Positions 54,856 through 63,879 are shown, counted from the stretch's first letter. The stretch: 64,000 bases of DNA from Deinococcus sp. AB2017081 (GCF_034440735.1 NZ_CP140099.1:124001-188000); one strand, 5' to 3'. The notes: generated from the letters alone by a model not told the origin. A program made the numbers and translations.

Positions 54856-54914
54856 GAAGATGATCTTCTCTATCTTTAAGAATAACAGTCTGTAATACAA
54901 AGAAGATCATCTTC
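54856..54914. promoter_or_regulatory. Two palindromic operators of the replication gene
   Basis: GAAGATGATCTTC (54856-54868) and GAAGATCATCTTC (54902-54914) are 13-bp palindromes in an AT-rich leader directly before the initiator start; related half sites (ATCTTCT) lie nearby. The promoter must be in this interval. Dimer binding by the initiator would give autorepression. Confidence 0.6.
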
Positions 54915-54962
54915 AGAGATGCGCTGCATATCTTCTCCCAGTGCCGTTTTTTCGCACGAACG

Positions 54963-55264
54963 CCACAAACTGGACGGGCGGAACGCCACAAACTGGACGG
55001 GTGAAGCCGCCCAGGATGCCACGAAGTGGACGGTCATGGCCTTCACCCATTCCACAACCTGGACGGGTAAGGCGCCACAAACTGGACGGGTGGAGCATGT
55101 GGGAGTTCCCCTGCTAGCCACCGGTTCCCACAACCTGGACGGGTGAAGTCGTGGCGTTCACCCCACAAACTGGACGGGTGAAATGCCGTGCCTTCCCACG
55201 AAGTGGACGGGTGAAGGCACAGCAGATCCCACGAACTGGACGGGTGAACGTGCAGTGGACGGGG
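54963..55264. repeat. Iteron array, probable replication origin
   Basis: Nine direct repeats with consensus CCAC(A/G)A(A/C)(C/G)TGGACGGG, most followed by TGAA. They start at 54963, 54986, 55019, 55052, 55075, 55128, 55163, 55196 and 55229, with a degenerate tenth near 55250. Start-to-start distances are 23, 33, 33, 23, 53, 35, 33 and 33 bases, close to whole multiples of a helical turn, so bound initiators face the same side. An AT-rich segment (54835-54910) between iterons and gene is the likely unwinding region. Confidence 0.85.
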
Positions 55265-55297
55265 TGGGCTGTCCACCGCACGTTCACCCCTGCTGTC

Positions 55298-55626
55298 CTA
55301 CTGCTGCTGTAGGTGCTCGCGCAGGCGGGTATCGGCCCACTTGCCGTAGGTCGGGCAGTCTGCACGTCACTGTGCCCCAGATGTTTGGCGACGTCCTGAA
55401 GCTGGAACCCGGCGCGCACCAGGCGCGTGCCGGCGGTGTGGCGCAGCGCGTGCAGGCCCCGGTACGGCACACCGACGCGGATACACAGCGTCCTGAGCCG
55501 GTTCCGCGCCGCTTCCGGCGTGCGGCCGATGACGAGGTGTGTGCCCTGGCCGCCGAGCTCGCGGAGGTCACGGATGAGGAAACCCGACAGCAGGACACGG
55601 CGGGTCTTGCCGCCCTTGCCGTGGAG
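55298..55626 (-). pseudogene. C-terminal fragment of a tyrosine recombinase
   Basis: The fragment begins at the IS6 edge with LHGKGGKTRRVLLSGF (catalytic Lys) and continues to PYRGLHALRHTAGTRL (His, Arg) and VAKHLGHSDVQTAR (His). A one-base deletion near 55345 then shifts the frame; the lost continuation reads YGKWADTRLREHLQQQ and includes the nucleophile Tyr. The N-terminal half is missing at the IS6 junction. It cannot be active. Confidence 0.75.
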
Positions 55627-56429
55627 GGTTCTGGCAACTTAACCTCGGTAGGCTGGTGAGCCGTGAGTGACCGGAAGCCGTACCGCCACCGTTTTCCATT
55701 GAGCGTCATCGGCTACGCCCGGCGGCTCTATCACCGCTAGTCGCTCAGTCAACGTGACGTGCAGGAACTCCTCCACGAGCGTGGGGTCGTGGTCAGCCAC
55801 GAGACCCTGCGACAGTGGAACATCAAGTTCGCCCCTCTGCTCACTGAGGAACTGCGCCACCAGGAACCACGCCGGGGTTCCCGGTGGCATCTGGACGAGA
55901 TGCTCGTGAAGGTCGGCGGGGTCACCCACTGGCTGTGGCGGGCCGTGGACGAGCACGGGGACGTGCTCGACATTCTCCTTCAGGACAACCGCGATACCGA
56001 GGCCGCCAGATCCTTTTTCATGCGCCTGTTGGAGACCTACGATGTGCCGGAGGTCGTGCACACCGACACGCTCTGGAGCGATGGGGCGGCCATCCGGGCA
56101 CTTCCTGTGCTCCACGTCGTGGAGCACGTCCAGGTCGTGTCCACGGCCCGTTGCAACAACGTGGTGGAGCAATCGCATCGCCCGACACGGCAGCAGGAAT
56201 GTGCTCAGCTCGGCTTCAAACGACGGCGAAGAACGCAGGAATTCCTCGACCTGCACGCCCGCGTTTCAAATCTTTATCGCCACACCCGAACCACGGTTCC
56301 CGCCGCCCTCAGACGATATGGTCAGTGTGCAGCCCTGCGTCTGTGGCGAGAGGCGATGCAGCAGGCGGCTTGAACATCAAGCCGCCTGCTGCGCTCCTCC
56401 GGCCTCGCCGAGGGTAAGTTGCCAGAACC
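55627..56429. mobile_element. IS6-family insertion sequence (second copy, decayed)
   Basis: An 803-bp element with terminal repeats GGTTCTGGCAACTTA and its complement, extending imperfectly to about 22 bp. Left neighbour is the C-terminal half of a recombinase gene; right neighbour is the C-terminal half of an unrelated DeoR gene. No target duplication is present. The IS therefore marks a deletion or fusion junction. Confidence 0.85.
55663..56373 (+). pseudogene. IS6-family transposase interrupted by an in-frame TAG
   Basis: From GTG the frame reads RKPYRHRFPLSVIGYARRLY, then HR, then TAG (55738-55740), then SLSQRDVQELLHERG in the same frame. It continues through WHLDEMLVKVGG, VVHTDTLWSDG and NNVVEQSHRPTRQQ, which supply the DDE residues. 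The stop stands where IS6 transposases have an aromatic residue (YHR-Y/F-SLS). Full length would be 236 residues. A start downstream of the stop would miss the DNA-binding helix. Confidence 0.8.
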
Positions 56430-56879
56430 CTCACTGAAGTCATCCGGCACCTCCCCGAAGGATTGGGGCTGACTATCATCACCAACAACTTCCACGCCGC
56501 CGTCGAACTCGCTGAACGTCCCGACGTCCGCGGCCTCCTGCTCGGCGGCTTGATTGACCCCACAAGCCAGATCACCTCCGGCCTACGCGCGCTGGAAGAC
56601 CTCGGCGGCGTCCGTTCGGATGTGTGTTTGCTGGGCGTGTGCAGTCTGCACCCCGAGCACGGCCTCACCGCCGCCTACCACGAGGAGGCACGGCTCAAGC
56701 GCGCCATGATCCGGCAGTCAGCGGAGTGCGCCGTCGTGCTTACCGCCGACAAGCTGGGCACCACCGTGCCCTACACCGTGGTTCCCGCTACGGAAATCGA
56801 CACCCTGTTCATCGACTCGCAAGTCCCAGCCGAGCCTCTGGAGCCCTACCGTGATCTGGGTGTGCAATTCGTCCGATAA
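56430..56879 (+). pseudogene. C-terminal fragment of a DeoR-family regulator
   Basis: Immediately after IS6 the frame reads TEVIRHLPEGLGLTIITNNF, then LLGGLIDPTSQITSG and LTADKLGTTVPYTVVP. This is the sugar-phosphate sensor domain of DeoR regulators. The helix-turn-helix and the first part of the sensor are missing, so it is a truncated gene created at the IS6 junction. Confidence 0.75.
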
Positions 56880-57144
56880 GGCCGGCCGCAAAGGCCCCCG
56901 CGGTGCGTCACAGGGCCGTCAATACAGGCGCTCATCTTCGGTGGTGCCTACGCGGCCCGGAGGCGAGCCGCCAGCACCGCGCCGGGGGAGCGCCATCCGA
57001 TCCACTCCTTGAGATCGGCGTTCAAGCTTGAAAGCTGCGCTGCAGGTACCTGGAGGTTCTGTGTCCAGCTGCCGGTCGGGAGTTTTCGTGCTGGGAACGG
57101 CATGGATCCGCTGGGCAGGGAGGCCAGCGGCAAGAGCGCTCCCC

Positions 57145-57483
57145 TCAGGTCAGCTCGCGGATCAGCACCCGGGCCACCCGCTCGCGCAGGACATGGTCGT
57201 CCCGCAGTTCACGCAGCAGGGCGTCAAGCACCAGCTCCTGGGTCACGGGGAACCCGGCGTCACGGCACTCCTGCACGTAGGCCTCCAGCACCTTCTTGAG
57301 ACTCGGTTTGACCCGGGTGCTCAGCGGTTTGCGCTCCTCGGGCGCCGCATAGACTGGAAGGTTCAGCGCCCTGCGGCTCTCCCCTCCCCCACTGGCCACG
57401 CTGGGAATGGGGGGCTTCCCGGCCTCGCCCGGACGTCCATCGTCGGGCTGGGCCTGCTTCATCATGTTCTTGATGCTGCTCAT
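57145..57483 (-). CDS. Small ParB-like partner protein (second partition cassette)
   Basis: A 112-residue protein. The N-terminal part is polar and probably disordered. The C-terminal part resembles a ribbon-helix-helix (PLSTRVKPSLKKVLEAYVQE, then TQELVLDALLREL). Its ATG overlaps the parA stop (ATGA). It is not closely similar to the small partner of the first cassette. It should bind the centromere site and stimulate the ATPase. Confidence 0.68.
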   Translation of the reverse strand: MSSIKNMMKQAQPDDGRPGEAGKPPIPSVASGGGESRRALNLPVYAAPEERKPLSTRVKPSLKKVLEAYVQECRDAGFPVTQELVLDALLRELRDDHVLRERVARVLIRELT

Positions 57484-58142
57484 GCCAGCGCCTCCCGGAT
57501 CTCGTCCCAGAGCTGGGTGAAGTGCCACCACTTGCCGTCGGGCCGGCTGCCCTTGCCCAGCGCATAGAGCCGCGAATACGGCACGACCGTCCGGGCCAGG
57601 CGGGCCTCAGGAATGCCCTCCCGGATCGCCTCGACGGTATCGCGGGTGACCGCCGGCATGGTACCGCCGTGGTTGACCACGATGAGGTGCTGGAGGGCCG
57701 GATTAGCGCGCAGGGGCAGTTTCATCAGGTGGTACGTCTCCAGCAGCTGTGGCAGATCGCCCGAGCCGATATGGACGGGCATGAGGACGAGGTCGGACTC
57801 GCTCATCGCCTGCACGATGATGTGTTTATCCCCTGGCGGCGTGTCGATGAACACGAAGTCGATCAGGCCCGAGGCCTTGATCTCGGCGAGTAGCGGCTCG
57901 AGTTCCTCGGCTGTGACCCGGTCGCAGGCGAGGGTCTCCCCTGCCAGCTCGGCCGCATTGACCCACTGCTCAGCGCTTGGGGTGGTGTCCATGTCGATGA
58001 GCGCAACACGGGCCCCGGTGAGGGCAGCAAGGTATGCCAGCGGCACGATGGTGCTCGTCTTGCCGGCCCCACCCTTTTTCATGACAGCCGAGATGACAAC
58101 CGTCTTGCCAGCATATTGGCCTTCCTGCTTGCTGTCTGCCAT
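57480..58142 (-). CDS. parA: ParA-family partition ATPase (second cassette)
   Basis: About 220 residues. Walker A is MKKGGAGKTS (deviant ParA type), followed by ALIDMDTTPSAEQW and VFIDTPPGD. The C-terminal region ends near GSRPDGKWWHFTQLWDEI. I used the ATG giving MADSKQEG; ATG codons up to eight codons earlier are also in frame, and no ribosome site decides. The cassette lies 3 kb from the iteron origin, so it is the more likely native partition system of this replicon. Confidence 0.88.
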   Translation of the reverse strand: MADSKQEGQYAGKTVVISAVMKKGGAGKTSTIVPLAYLAALTGARVALIDMDTTPSAEQWVNAAELAGETLACDRVTAEELEPLLAEIKASGLIDFVFIDTPPGDKHIIVQAMSESDLVLMPVHIGSGDLPQLLETYHLMKLPLRANPALQHLIVVNHGGTMPAVTRDTVEAIREGIPEARLARTVVPYSRLYALGKGSRPDGKWWHFTQLWDEIREALA

Positions 58143-58174
58143 GTTCGCCATCATGACACATAACAAACCAGACA

Positions 58175-58211
58175 GTTGGCATGAAAGGCATCTGTCATGT
58201 TGGCATGAAAG
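58175..58211. repeat. Direct repeats before parA, candidate centromere/operator
   Basis: GTTGGCATGAAAG occurs twice (58175-58187 and 58199-58211), 24 bases start to start, in the AT-richer leader of the second parA. A smaller inverted pair, ACAGTTGG/ATGTTGG-like, is nearby. This position is usual for the partner-protein binding site that serves as both operator and partition site. Confidence 0.5.
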
Positions 58212-58262
58212 ATGGAATGATGTAAAGAATTACGGAAATAACGAAGTTTAGAGGAGGGCCTG

Positions 58263-58400
58263 ATGACCCTCGCTGACGTGATGGGTGGCCCTCTGGCACG
58301 CACGGACACGCTGTTCCAGACGGCTCCGGCGAACGGTGTCGAACACGCCGAGCGGCTGCAGCCTCACCGTTTCAGACTTGGGCGCGCCGCCACCAAATGA
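58263..58400 (+). CDS. Possible small protein (45 aa)
   Basis: An ATG follows the strong ribosome site GAGGAGGG at good distance. The 45-residue product starts MTLADVMGGPLARTDT and is mildly basic. Its stop overlaps an ATG (ATGA) opening a second, Pro/Arg-rich frame of low plausibility. It is divergent from the second parA. It could be a truncated N-terminus of a lost gene. No family recognised. Confidence 0.35.
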   Translation: MTLADVMGGPLARTDTLFQTAPANGVEHAERLQPHRFRLGRAATK

Positions 58401-59007
58401 CCCAAGGGCAGGGTAGGGGAGGGCCCGCGGTGGGGCGACCCACTAGGTGGATCCGCACAGGACGTCACGCGCCTGAACCGAGGTTTCCACCTGAGCTTCC
58501 TCCCTGTGCTGGGTGGCGACTGCCCTACCGCCCTGACGCGCCCTACCCAGGGGGAGGCCGGGGAGGGGAGATCCCGGAAGCACCCCTCCTGGCCGCTTCA
58601 GGATCCCCATGCCCACGGTGGGGATCTTGAGGCAGCGGAGTGGGGCATGGCCTGAGGGCTATACGATCGGCCGCGCGGAGGTCAGTGGCGCTGCTGAATA
58701 GGGGGAACCGTGGTCAGCGCGGACGCGGTGCCGGTGGGGGAGACGGGCGTGCCGTGCCGGTCGCCGAATGGTGAGCGGCAGTGACACGCCAGCGGACGCT
58801 GTCAAGGCGAGCCAGAGCGTCGCCTCTGCCGGGCTGGGACACGCTGAACGTCCAGGCCGCGTGCACCCGCCAGAACAGGTTGTCGGTGCTCCCTCATCCC
58901 CCCGGCGTAGCCCGGAGTTCCCTTCCTGACCATCATGTGAGGCAGGCCGAACAGGGGCGTCTGGGAGGGCGCGGGGCACGGTTCGCCTGCCCGGTGGGGG
59001 AGAGTCC
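58401..59007. other. GC-rich stretch without recognisable genes
   Basis: About 600 bases. Open frames exist on both strands but are Pro/Arg/Gly-rich, lack ribosome sites and show no family motifs. It probably is decayed DNA between the partition and recombinase genes. Confidence 0.4.
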
Positions 59008-60000
59008 TCACCAACCCGAGAGGTCGGCCTTGAGGTCGTCCGCCGCGAGCGCCGCGTAGCCCCGGCGGGTCGTGTCCACGCTCTCGTGCCCGAGGTGCGC
59101 GGCCACTCGCCCGAAGTCCCTCACCTGCTGCAGGAGCCGCGTGCCCGCGTACTTGCGGCCTGGATGAAAGCCCCGGAATGCCACACCCGCCGCCGCGAAG
59201 GCCCGTCCGAGGTGATAGCGCGCCGTCATCACGCTCCCGTACCGGAACACCTGGGTGCCCGGCGTGGTGCGCCTGCCGTCCGCGTGTTCGGCGCCGCCCG
59301 GCCCGTACAGGGCGCGATAGTGCCGGGTGGCGCGCGCGAGGCTGGTGCTCATTGCCACCACGCGGCCCTTGCGCCCCTTGCCCGAGCGTACCTGGATGCG
59401 CCGGGTCCCTTCGTCCAGATCATCCCAGGCCAGCGCCAGCGCTTCGGAGATGCGCAACCCCGCATGGGCGGTGAGAAACAGAAGGAACTTGGCGTGGGTG
59501 TCCGAGCGTTCGAGCACGTCGGCCAGTTCGTCCTCGGTATAGGGCGGCCGCTTGACGATGCCGGGGGTACGGTCTTTGGGTATCCGCACGTCGCGGAAGG
59601 GATCAGCCTCGGTGGCACCGGCCCAGCGTAGGGCGCGGTACAGGCAGACGGCGGCCGCGACCTTGACGCCGACACCCGCCGGCGCGCGGCCCGCCGCCAG
59701 CAACGCTCCCACATAATTCTGGGCGTCATGTTGGCCCGGGCGCAGCAGGTTCAAAGCCTGCGAGGCGGCGTACTGGACGAACTGCCGCACGCCCAGTGCG
59801 TAGGCCTCGATTGTGCGGGGACTGGTCAGCACCCCGCTGCCGCCCATATGCGCCAAGAACGCGGTGGTCAGCGACACCAGTGCGCCGACGTTCTTATCTG
59901 CGGCGTCCTGCACGGCGCGGCGCCGCAATTCGTCGTCGTGCAGGTTCGTCCATTCACGGGTCTGTGCGAGCAGCGTTCCCTGGTAAGTGACGAGGGTCAT
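59008..60000 (-). CDS. Tyrosine recombinase (Xer-type)
   Basis: A 330-residue recombinase with an N-terminal core-binding domain and a catalytic domain: Arg in GLRISEAL, Lys in SGKGRKGR, His-x-x-Arg in FHPGRKYAGTRL, His in AAHLGHES and Tyr in RRGYAALA. It differs from the copy at 11.6 kb, which has a canonical HALRH box. It ends GW in place of the NQW of that copy. The start overlaps the stop of the upstream membrane protein gene (ATGA), so the two form an operon. Confidence 0.87.
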   Translation of the reverse strand: MTLVTYQGTLLAQTREWTNLHDDELRRRAVQDAADKNVGALVSLTTAFLAHMGGSGVLTSPRTIEAYALGVRQFVQYAASQALNLLRPGQHDAQNYVGALLAAGRAPAGVGVKVAAAVCLYRALRWAGATEADPFRDVRIPKDRTPGIVKRPPYTEDELADVLERSDTHAKFLLFLTAHAGLRISEALALAWDDLDEGTRRIQVRSGKGRKGRVVAMSTSLARATRHYRALYGPGGAEHADGRRTTPGTQVFRYGSVMTARYHLGRAFAAAGVAFRGFHPGRKYAGTRLLQQVRDFGRVAAHLGHESVDTTRRGYAALAADDLKADLSGW

Positions 60001-60566
60001 GGGCGTTTCGCGTTCAAGATGGCCGGCAGGGTCAAGAGCGCTAAGTTTCCACTCAGTCCGGCAACGTTAATCCACTCCGAAACTCCCCAGACGCCCATCC
60101 CGTAGCAGAGGCCGGCCAGGAGCGCAAGGAGGAATTGGGAGGGTGGCGTCTTCGTACGGAGAAGGGACAACGAGTGCAAATCCAGTTTGCCATTCAATTG
60201 ATCACGGACTGGGGCCGTCAGATTGATCAGGGAGCACAGCGCCGCAATGACTGCGGACGCACCTGGCATCCAGAGGGTCTTCGTGAATGGAGTGGCCCAT
60301 GGGAGTACCCAAGGCGCGCACGCCATGGCGATCGTAATTTTCAGGAGCGGTGTACGCTCGCCAGTCGAAACTGAGGGTTCGAGAACAGCCAGCTCACGGC
60401 TTAGGGTGTGCACCTTCTGCTTCAGTGCGCTGGTCAAGGACTGTTCCTGAGACAACGTTAGTTCTAACGTCCTATTGCGCTGGGTGAGCGCTTGCAGTTC
60501 GGTTGTCAGCAATCGTCGAGCGATCAGTTTGATCAGGGGGCTGAACAGGTGGGCCGGAGCACGCAT
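59997..60566 (-). CDS. Coiled-coil membrane protein of unknown function
   Basis: A 189-residue protein. Residues about 15-60 form a coiled coil (ELQALTQRNRTLELTLSQEQ and following). Three or four hydrophobic segments come after it (about 75-93, 100-115, 143-163 and 167-185). It is co-transcribed with the recombinase downstream. A palindrome lies just before its start. No family recognised. Confidence 0.6.
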   Translation of the reverse strand: MRAPAHLFSPLIKLIARRLLTTELQALTQRNRTLELTLSQEQSLTSALKQKVHTLSRELAVLEPSVSTGERTPLLKITIAMACAPWVLPWATPFTKTLWMPGASAVIAALCSLINLTAPVRDQLNGKLDLHSLSLLRTKTPPSQFLLALLAGLCYGMGVWGVSEWINVAGLSGNLALLTLPAILNAKRP

Positions 60567-60576
60567 GCCCGATGGT

Positions 60577-60604
60577 ATCTTGCCTAACCCGCCTTAGGCA
60601 AGAT
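60577..60604. promoter_or_regulatory. Perfect 11-bp palindrome before the membrane-protein/recombinase operon
   Basis: ATCTTGCCTAA-CCCGCC-TTAGGCAAGAT is a perfect inverted repeat starting 11 bases from the first codon. Position favours an operator over a terminator. No adjacent regulator gene is seen. Confidence 0.5.
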
Positions 60605-60852
60605 ATCGTGATGGCAAAGGACGGAGAGTCCATTTGAGGACATTAGCCTGGTGCCCGTTCAGGGCTGAGTCGTCAGGCACAGAGAACGAGACGCCTATTT
60701 GCATCACCTCCCCCTTTGAGCGACAGCGTTACACTCTCATGGCATCACCAACGTCACGTTGCGGGTCATGCGCTCGTCGAAGACGAACCGCCGCGCAGGC
60801 AATACCGAGCTGCGGATCTCGAGGGACAACGGTGATCCTTTTTTCAGGCGTA
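60605..60852. other. Possible relic of a gene cut by the IS5-family element
   Basis: On the minus strand a frame running out of the IS reads LSLEIRSSVLPARRFVFDER, then MTRNVTLVMP and stop. It looks like a protein C-terminus but matches no family I can name. No start or ribosome site is present. The rest of the stretch shows nothing. Confidence 0.25.
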
Positions 60853-61779
60853 GAGCCCGTTTTGGAAATGAAAAGACTGTCTGAGACAGTCTTTTCATAG
60901 TGTGGCCAGTCGGCGGAGCAGGAGGCGGGTCATGGTCAAGTAGCACCACGTTTCTTCCGTTTCGGGCAGCATCTCGAAATCGCGTGACAATCGACGATTT
61001 CGGCCCATCCATGCGAAGGAACGCTCGACCACCCAGCGTCTGGGCAGCACAAGGAACGATTTCTCGCCCTGCCCCTGGGCCTCCAACCATTCTGGCATGT
61101 ACCGTTTCAGCTGCCGCCACCACGGGTACACGACCTCGAATAGGAGGTCGAGTTCCTGACTCGCCCAGTCCCCCAAGTGTCCCGCGTCCCCCTGGTCAGC
61201 CCAGATTTTCTCCAGGGTGGGCAGTTCCCCCTTGATGGCCTGCACCAAGAGGCGACCACCGATCCAATCGTGCAGGTTCGCGGGGTGCACGACCACCCTC
61301 GGCAACAGGTTCAGGGTCTTGACCAAGATGTGCCGCCCCTGGCCATTGACCTTTGTGTTGCCGTCGAAGCCGCGTGGCCCGCCACTCTCCGTCGTTTTTG
61401 CGGACTGACTGTCAATGATTGCAGCGTGCGGATCGGGCGAACGCCCGATCCGCACACGATAGATCCGACGCAAGGCCGTGTCGATGCGCTCCCAGACACC
61501 AGCCAGCCTGAGTTGACGGAAGTGGTACTACACGGTCTCCCACGGCGGGAACTCGTGTGGCAGGGCTCTCCAGGCGATACCGCCACGCCGCACATACAAC
61601 ACGGCGTTGACGATCTCGCGTGTCGACCACTTGGGTGGTGCAACTCGCGTTGAACGTAGGGGCCACACCTCGCGCAGCAGCGCCCATTCATCATCGGTGA
61701 GATCGGAACCATACGTCTGAGAGGCCATTCTTCATGGTATTTGCTCGCCCAGAGCGACGTGAATTTTCAGAACGGGCTC
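60853..61779. mobile_element. IS5-family (IS427-like) insertion sequence
   Basis: A 927-bp element with terminal inverted repeats GAGCCCGTT(T/C)TG(G/A)AAAT at both ends and TA on each flank (60851-60852 and 61780-61781), a target preference of IS5/IS427-type elements. The single transposase frame is interrupted by one TAG. Confidence 0.82.
60895..61728 (-). pseudogene. IS5-family transposase interrupted by an in-frame TAG
   Basis: The frame opens MASQTYGSDLTDDEWALLRE and runs to PHEFPPWETV. It then meets TAG (complement of 61528-61530) and continues in the same frame with YHFRQLRLAGVWERIDTAL. The DDE residues follow: AAIIDSQSAKT (Asp), WADQGDAGHLG (Asp) and RRWVVERSFAWM (Glu). In relatives the interrupted place reads TVYYHFRQ or similar, so the stop replaces a Tyr. 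Total would be 277 residues. Confidence 0.82.
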
Positions 61780-61836
61780 TACGAGGCCTGGGTGGGGCAG
61801 TCCCGATCCGGCCCCACGTGCGGACTGCTCGGCATT

Positions 61837-62035
61837 TCACGCCTCGTCGATCACCAGCGCCGCGTGGGTAGCGTCCGCTGGCCACAGTTCCAGGGCCTCG
61901 CGAATCGTCAAGGGCCGCTGATCCGCCCGTAGACTTTCCCCAAGCCCTGCGTCGGTACGACCCAAAGCGCTTCGTGCACTTCGCGGTGCTGCAGTTTCAG
62001 GCCCCTGGAGCCCCACTTGGCCCGGGTACAGAGGG
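61837..62035 (-). pseudogene. Fragment of an unrecognised protein
   Basis: Two adjacent minus-strand frames give protein-like sequence: KWGSRGLKLQHREVHEALWV and VPTQGLGKVYG, then after a shift RPLTIREALELWPADATHAA and LVIDEA-stop. Codon use fits the GC-rich backbone. No family is recognised, and the 5' part is not found. A broken gene is the best reading. Confidence 0.3.
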
Positions 62036-62289
62036 CCCGAACCTAACACTGTTGGCAACCGCGCACCAGGAAATGCACGGTGATCGCTGGGCGCCCATGG
62101 TGGTCGGGGATGTCGTGCCAAGTCGAAGAGACTTTGCCTCGTGGCCCGGTATCGGGGGTGCAATCCACTCTCCAACGCACCCGGGTGGTGGCTGCGGCGT
62201 CCGGCGGTTCGACCGGCCGCTGATCTCGGCGCGGTGCTGGCGCCCGTTGGGCGGACTGGAGGGCTGCGGATCCATGGCACCCTGCAGGC

Positions 62290-63041
62290 GTGTCTGAACC
62301 TGCCGTGCTCCGCCTGCAGGACATCCAGCATCCCCGGATCCAGCGCCTCCTGGAGCCGAACATTCACCCACGCACGAAGGACGACGGCCGGGTGAGCCAG
62401 GACAGGCTGAACCGCCTGGAGGCCGACGACCCCCCGATCTTCCAGGATCGTGCAGCGTTTCTCTGGGCCAGGCGCCATGTCTCCGAACGGATCAGGGACA
62501 AGCAGGCGAACCCTGGTCGCCTCGAGCTCCGGGCCTCCCGCCTGCGGATACTGGGCGGTGACCCCCGGCATCCGCCCTGGACGAGGCGGTGGCTTAGCTG
62601 CTCGATACCCGGCAGGCGCGCTGGAAGTCCCTGGCGCCGCAGCTCGGCGCCGCGGTGCTGGGTCACTGGCTCGCCGCCCGGGACGCCCAGGGGTCTCCCG
62701 TTCTGCCGTACTCGACCGCCTCGTGGTGGCTCTCGCCGGCGCCTGGGAAGACGTTCATGGGGCGCGGGCCCGACGCGGTGCTGAAGCGCGCGGACATCGG
62801 CTTTGACTGCACCTTCGCCGACCTGCTGGTGGATGACGGCAGCTTGGCGGTGCCCCCCCAGCATCAGTGGGAGGTGGTCGCCGGATCACTGGAACCCGAA
62901 GGCGCCCTCTGTGCGGACGCGGCGGCGACCACCGTGCGCTTCCAGGGAAAGGTGTACACCCACGGGGAACGTGAATTGCTTCGTGAGCACTGGTCTCAGG
63001 CCGGTCTACTGCCTCCACTTCGGTCAGAAGGCGACCCATGA
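62290..63041 (+). pseudogene. Broken gene for an unrecognised protein
   Basis: From a GTG the first frame reads SEPAVLRLQDIQHPRIQRLL through to LRASRLRILGGD near 62570. A frameshift is needed to continue as ASALDEAVA, then a TAG (62595-62597), then LLDTRQARWKSLAPQLGAAV. The second frame runs on as ASWWLSPAPGKTFMGRGPDA and GFDCTFADLLVDDGSLAVPP to the stop. Both parts have coherent backbone codon use and appear to be one protein of about 250 residues. I do not recognise the family. Confidence 0.45.
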
Positions 63042-63185
63042 CACGGCAGGAGCGTTTGAAGACCCAGGGCGCCTGTGCGTCCCGAGCCCACGCCGAACCG
63101 GCGCGCACGAGCCGCCGGAGGTCAGGATGGGGCCGTGTGCTGAAATCAACCGGCGCCAGTTGTGCGGACGGGAGCGCCCCCCCGG

Positions 63186-63879
63186 TCAACGGGGGGTGGC
63201 CGCAGGGGGCGCGGCCCCCAGCCCGCCACCCGGGTTCTCCTCGCCGGGGGACAGAGAGCGGGCCAACACCACCTGGGTGGTTGGACGACCAATCCAGGGC
63301 GTCCACAACGCCGTCTGACGTTCGGTAACGACCTGAAAGCCGAGCTTGCGGTAGAGCCCCAGCGCCGCCCGGTTCTCGGTGGTGGTGGACAGCTGCACGC
63401 CCGGAACCCCCGGCGGCGGTCAGGGCTGCCAGGTGGGTTGGCAGGAGCCGCTCCCCCAGCCGGTGACCGCGGGCCTCAGGCAGCAGGTTGAGGTGCAGAT
63501 GGGCCGGGTAACTGTCCCAGTCGGCGTGTGCTGGGAGACAGCGGGCGGCGCGGCACAGGTAGCCCAGGCAGCGCAGCAGCGGCGAGGGCGCGGGCCGCGC
63601 GCGCCAGAGTCCACGCCTGATCACCCGCCACAGGGCCTGCCGGTAGCGGCCGGGGTCGGGGGCGCCCAGCACGTAGCCCAGCACCCGGCCGCCCTGTTCG
63701 GCGACGTAGCCCGCCTGACCGGCACCATGAAAGTACGGCCCTACCCACAGCAGGGCGAAGAGACGCGGGGCTGGAAAAATGCGCGCTGCGCTGTCACCGA
63801 AAAACCCGGTCTGGAAGGCGATCCGGCCGACCACCTCATCGTCCCCTCGGAGGGGCCGGATCACGGGAGCCTCGGTCAT
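63186..63879 (-). pseudogene. GNAT-family acetyltransferase with a one-base frameshift
   Basis: The first frame starts MTEAPVIRPLRGDDEV and reaches LHLNLLPEARGHRLGERLLP, the acetyl-CoA binding loop region of GNAT enzymes. It shifts at a run of five G near 63405. Removing one G gives VQLSTTTENRAALGLYRKLG, the usual GNAT C-terminal helix and strand, continuing to LWTPWIGRPTTQVVL. So the enzyme is complete apart from a single-base insertion in a homopolymer. Substrate unknown. A sequencing error would restore a functional gene. Confidence 0.75.

Noticed and set aside
54963..55264. Repeats near the replication gene as a CRISPR array
   Set aside because: Repeats are only about 16-20 bp with short and variable gaps, sit upstream of an initiator gene and have no cas genes nearby; iterons fit better.
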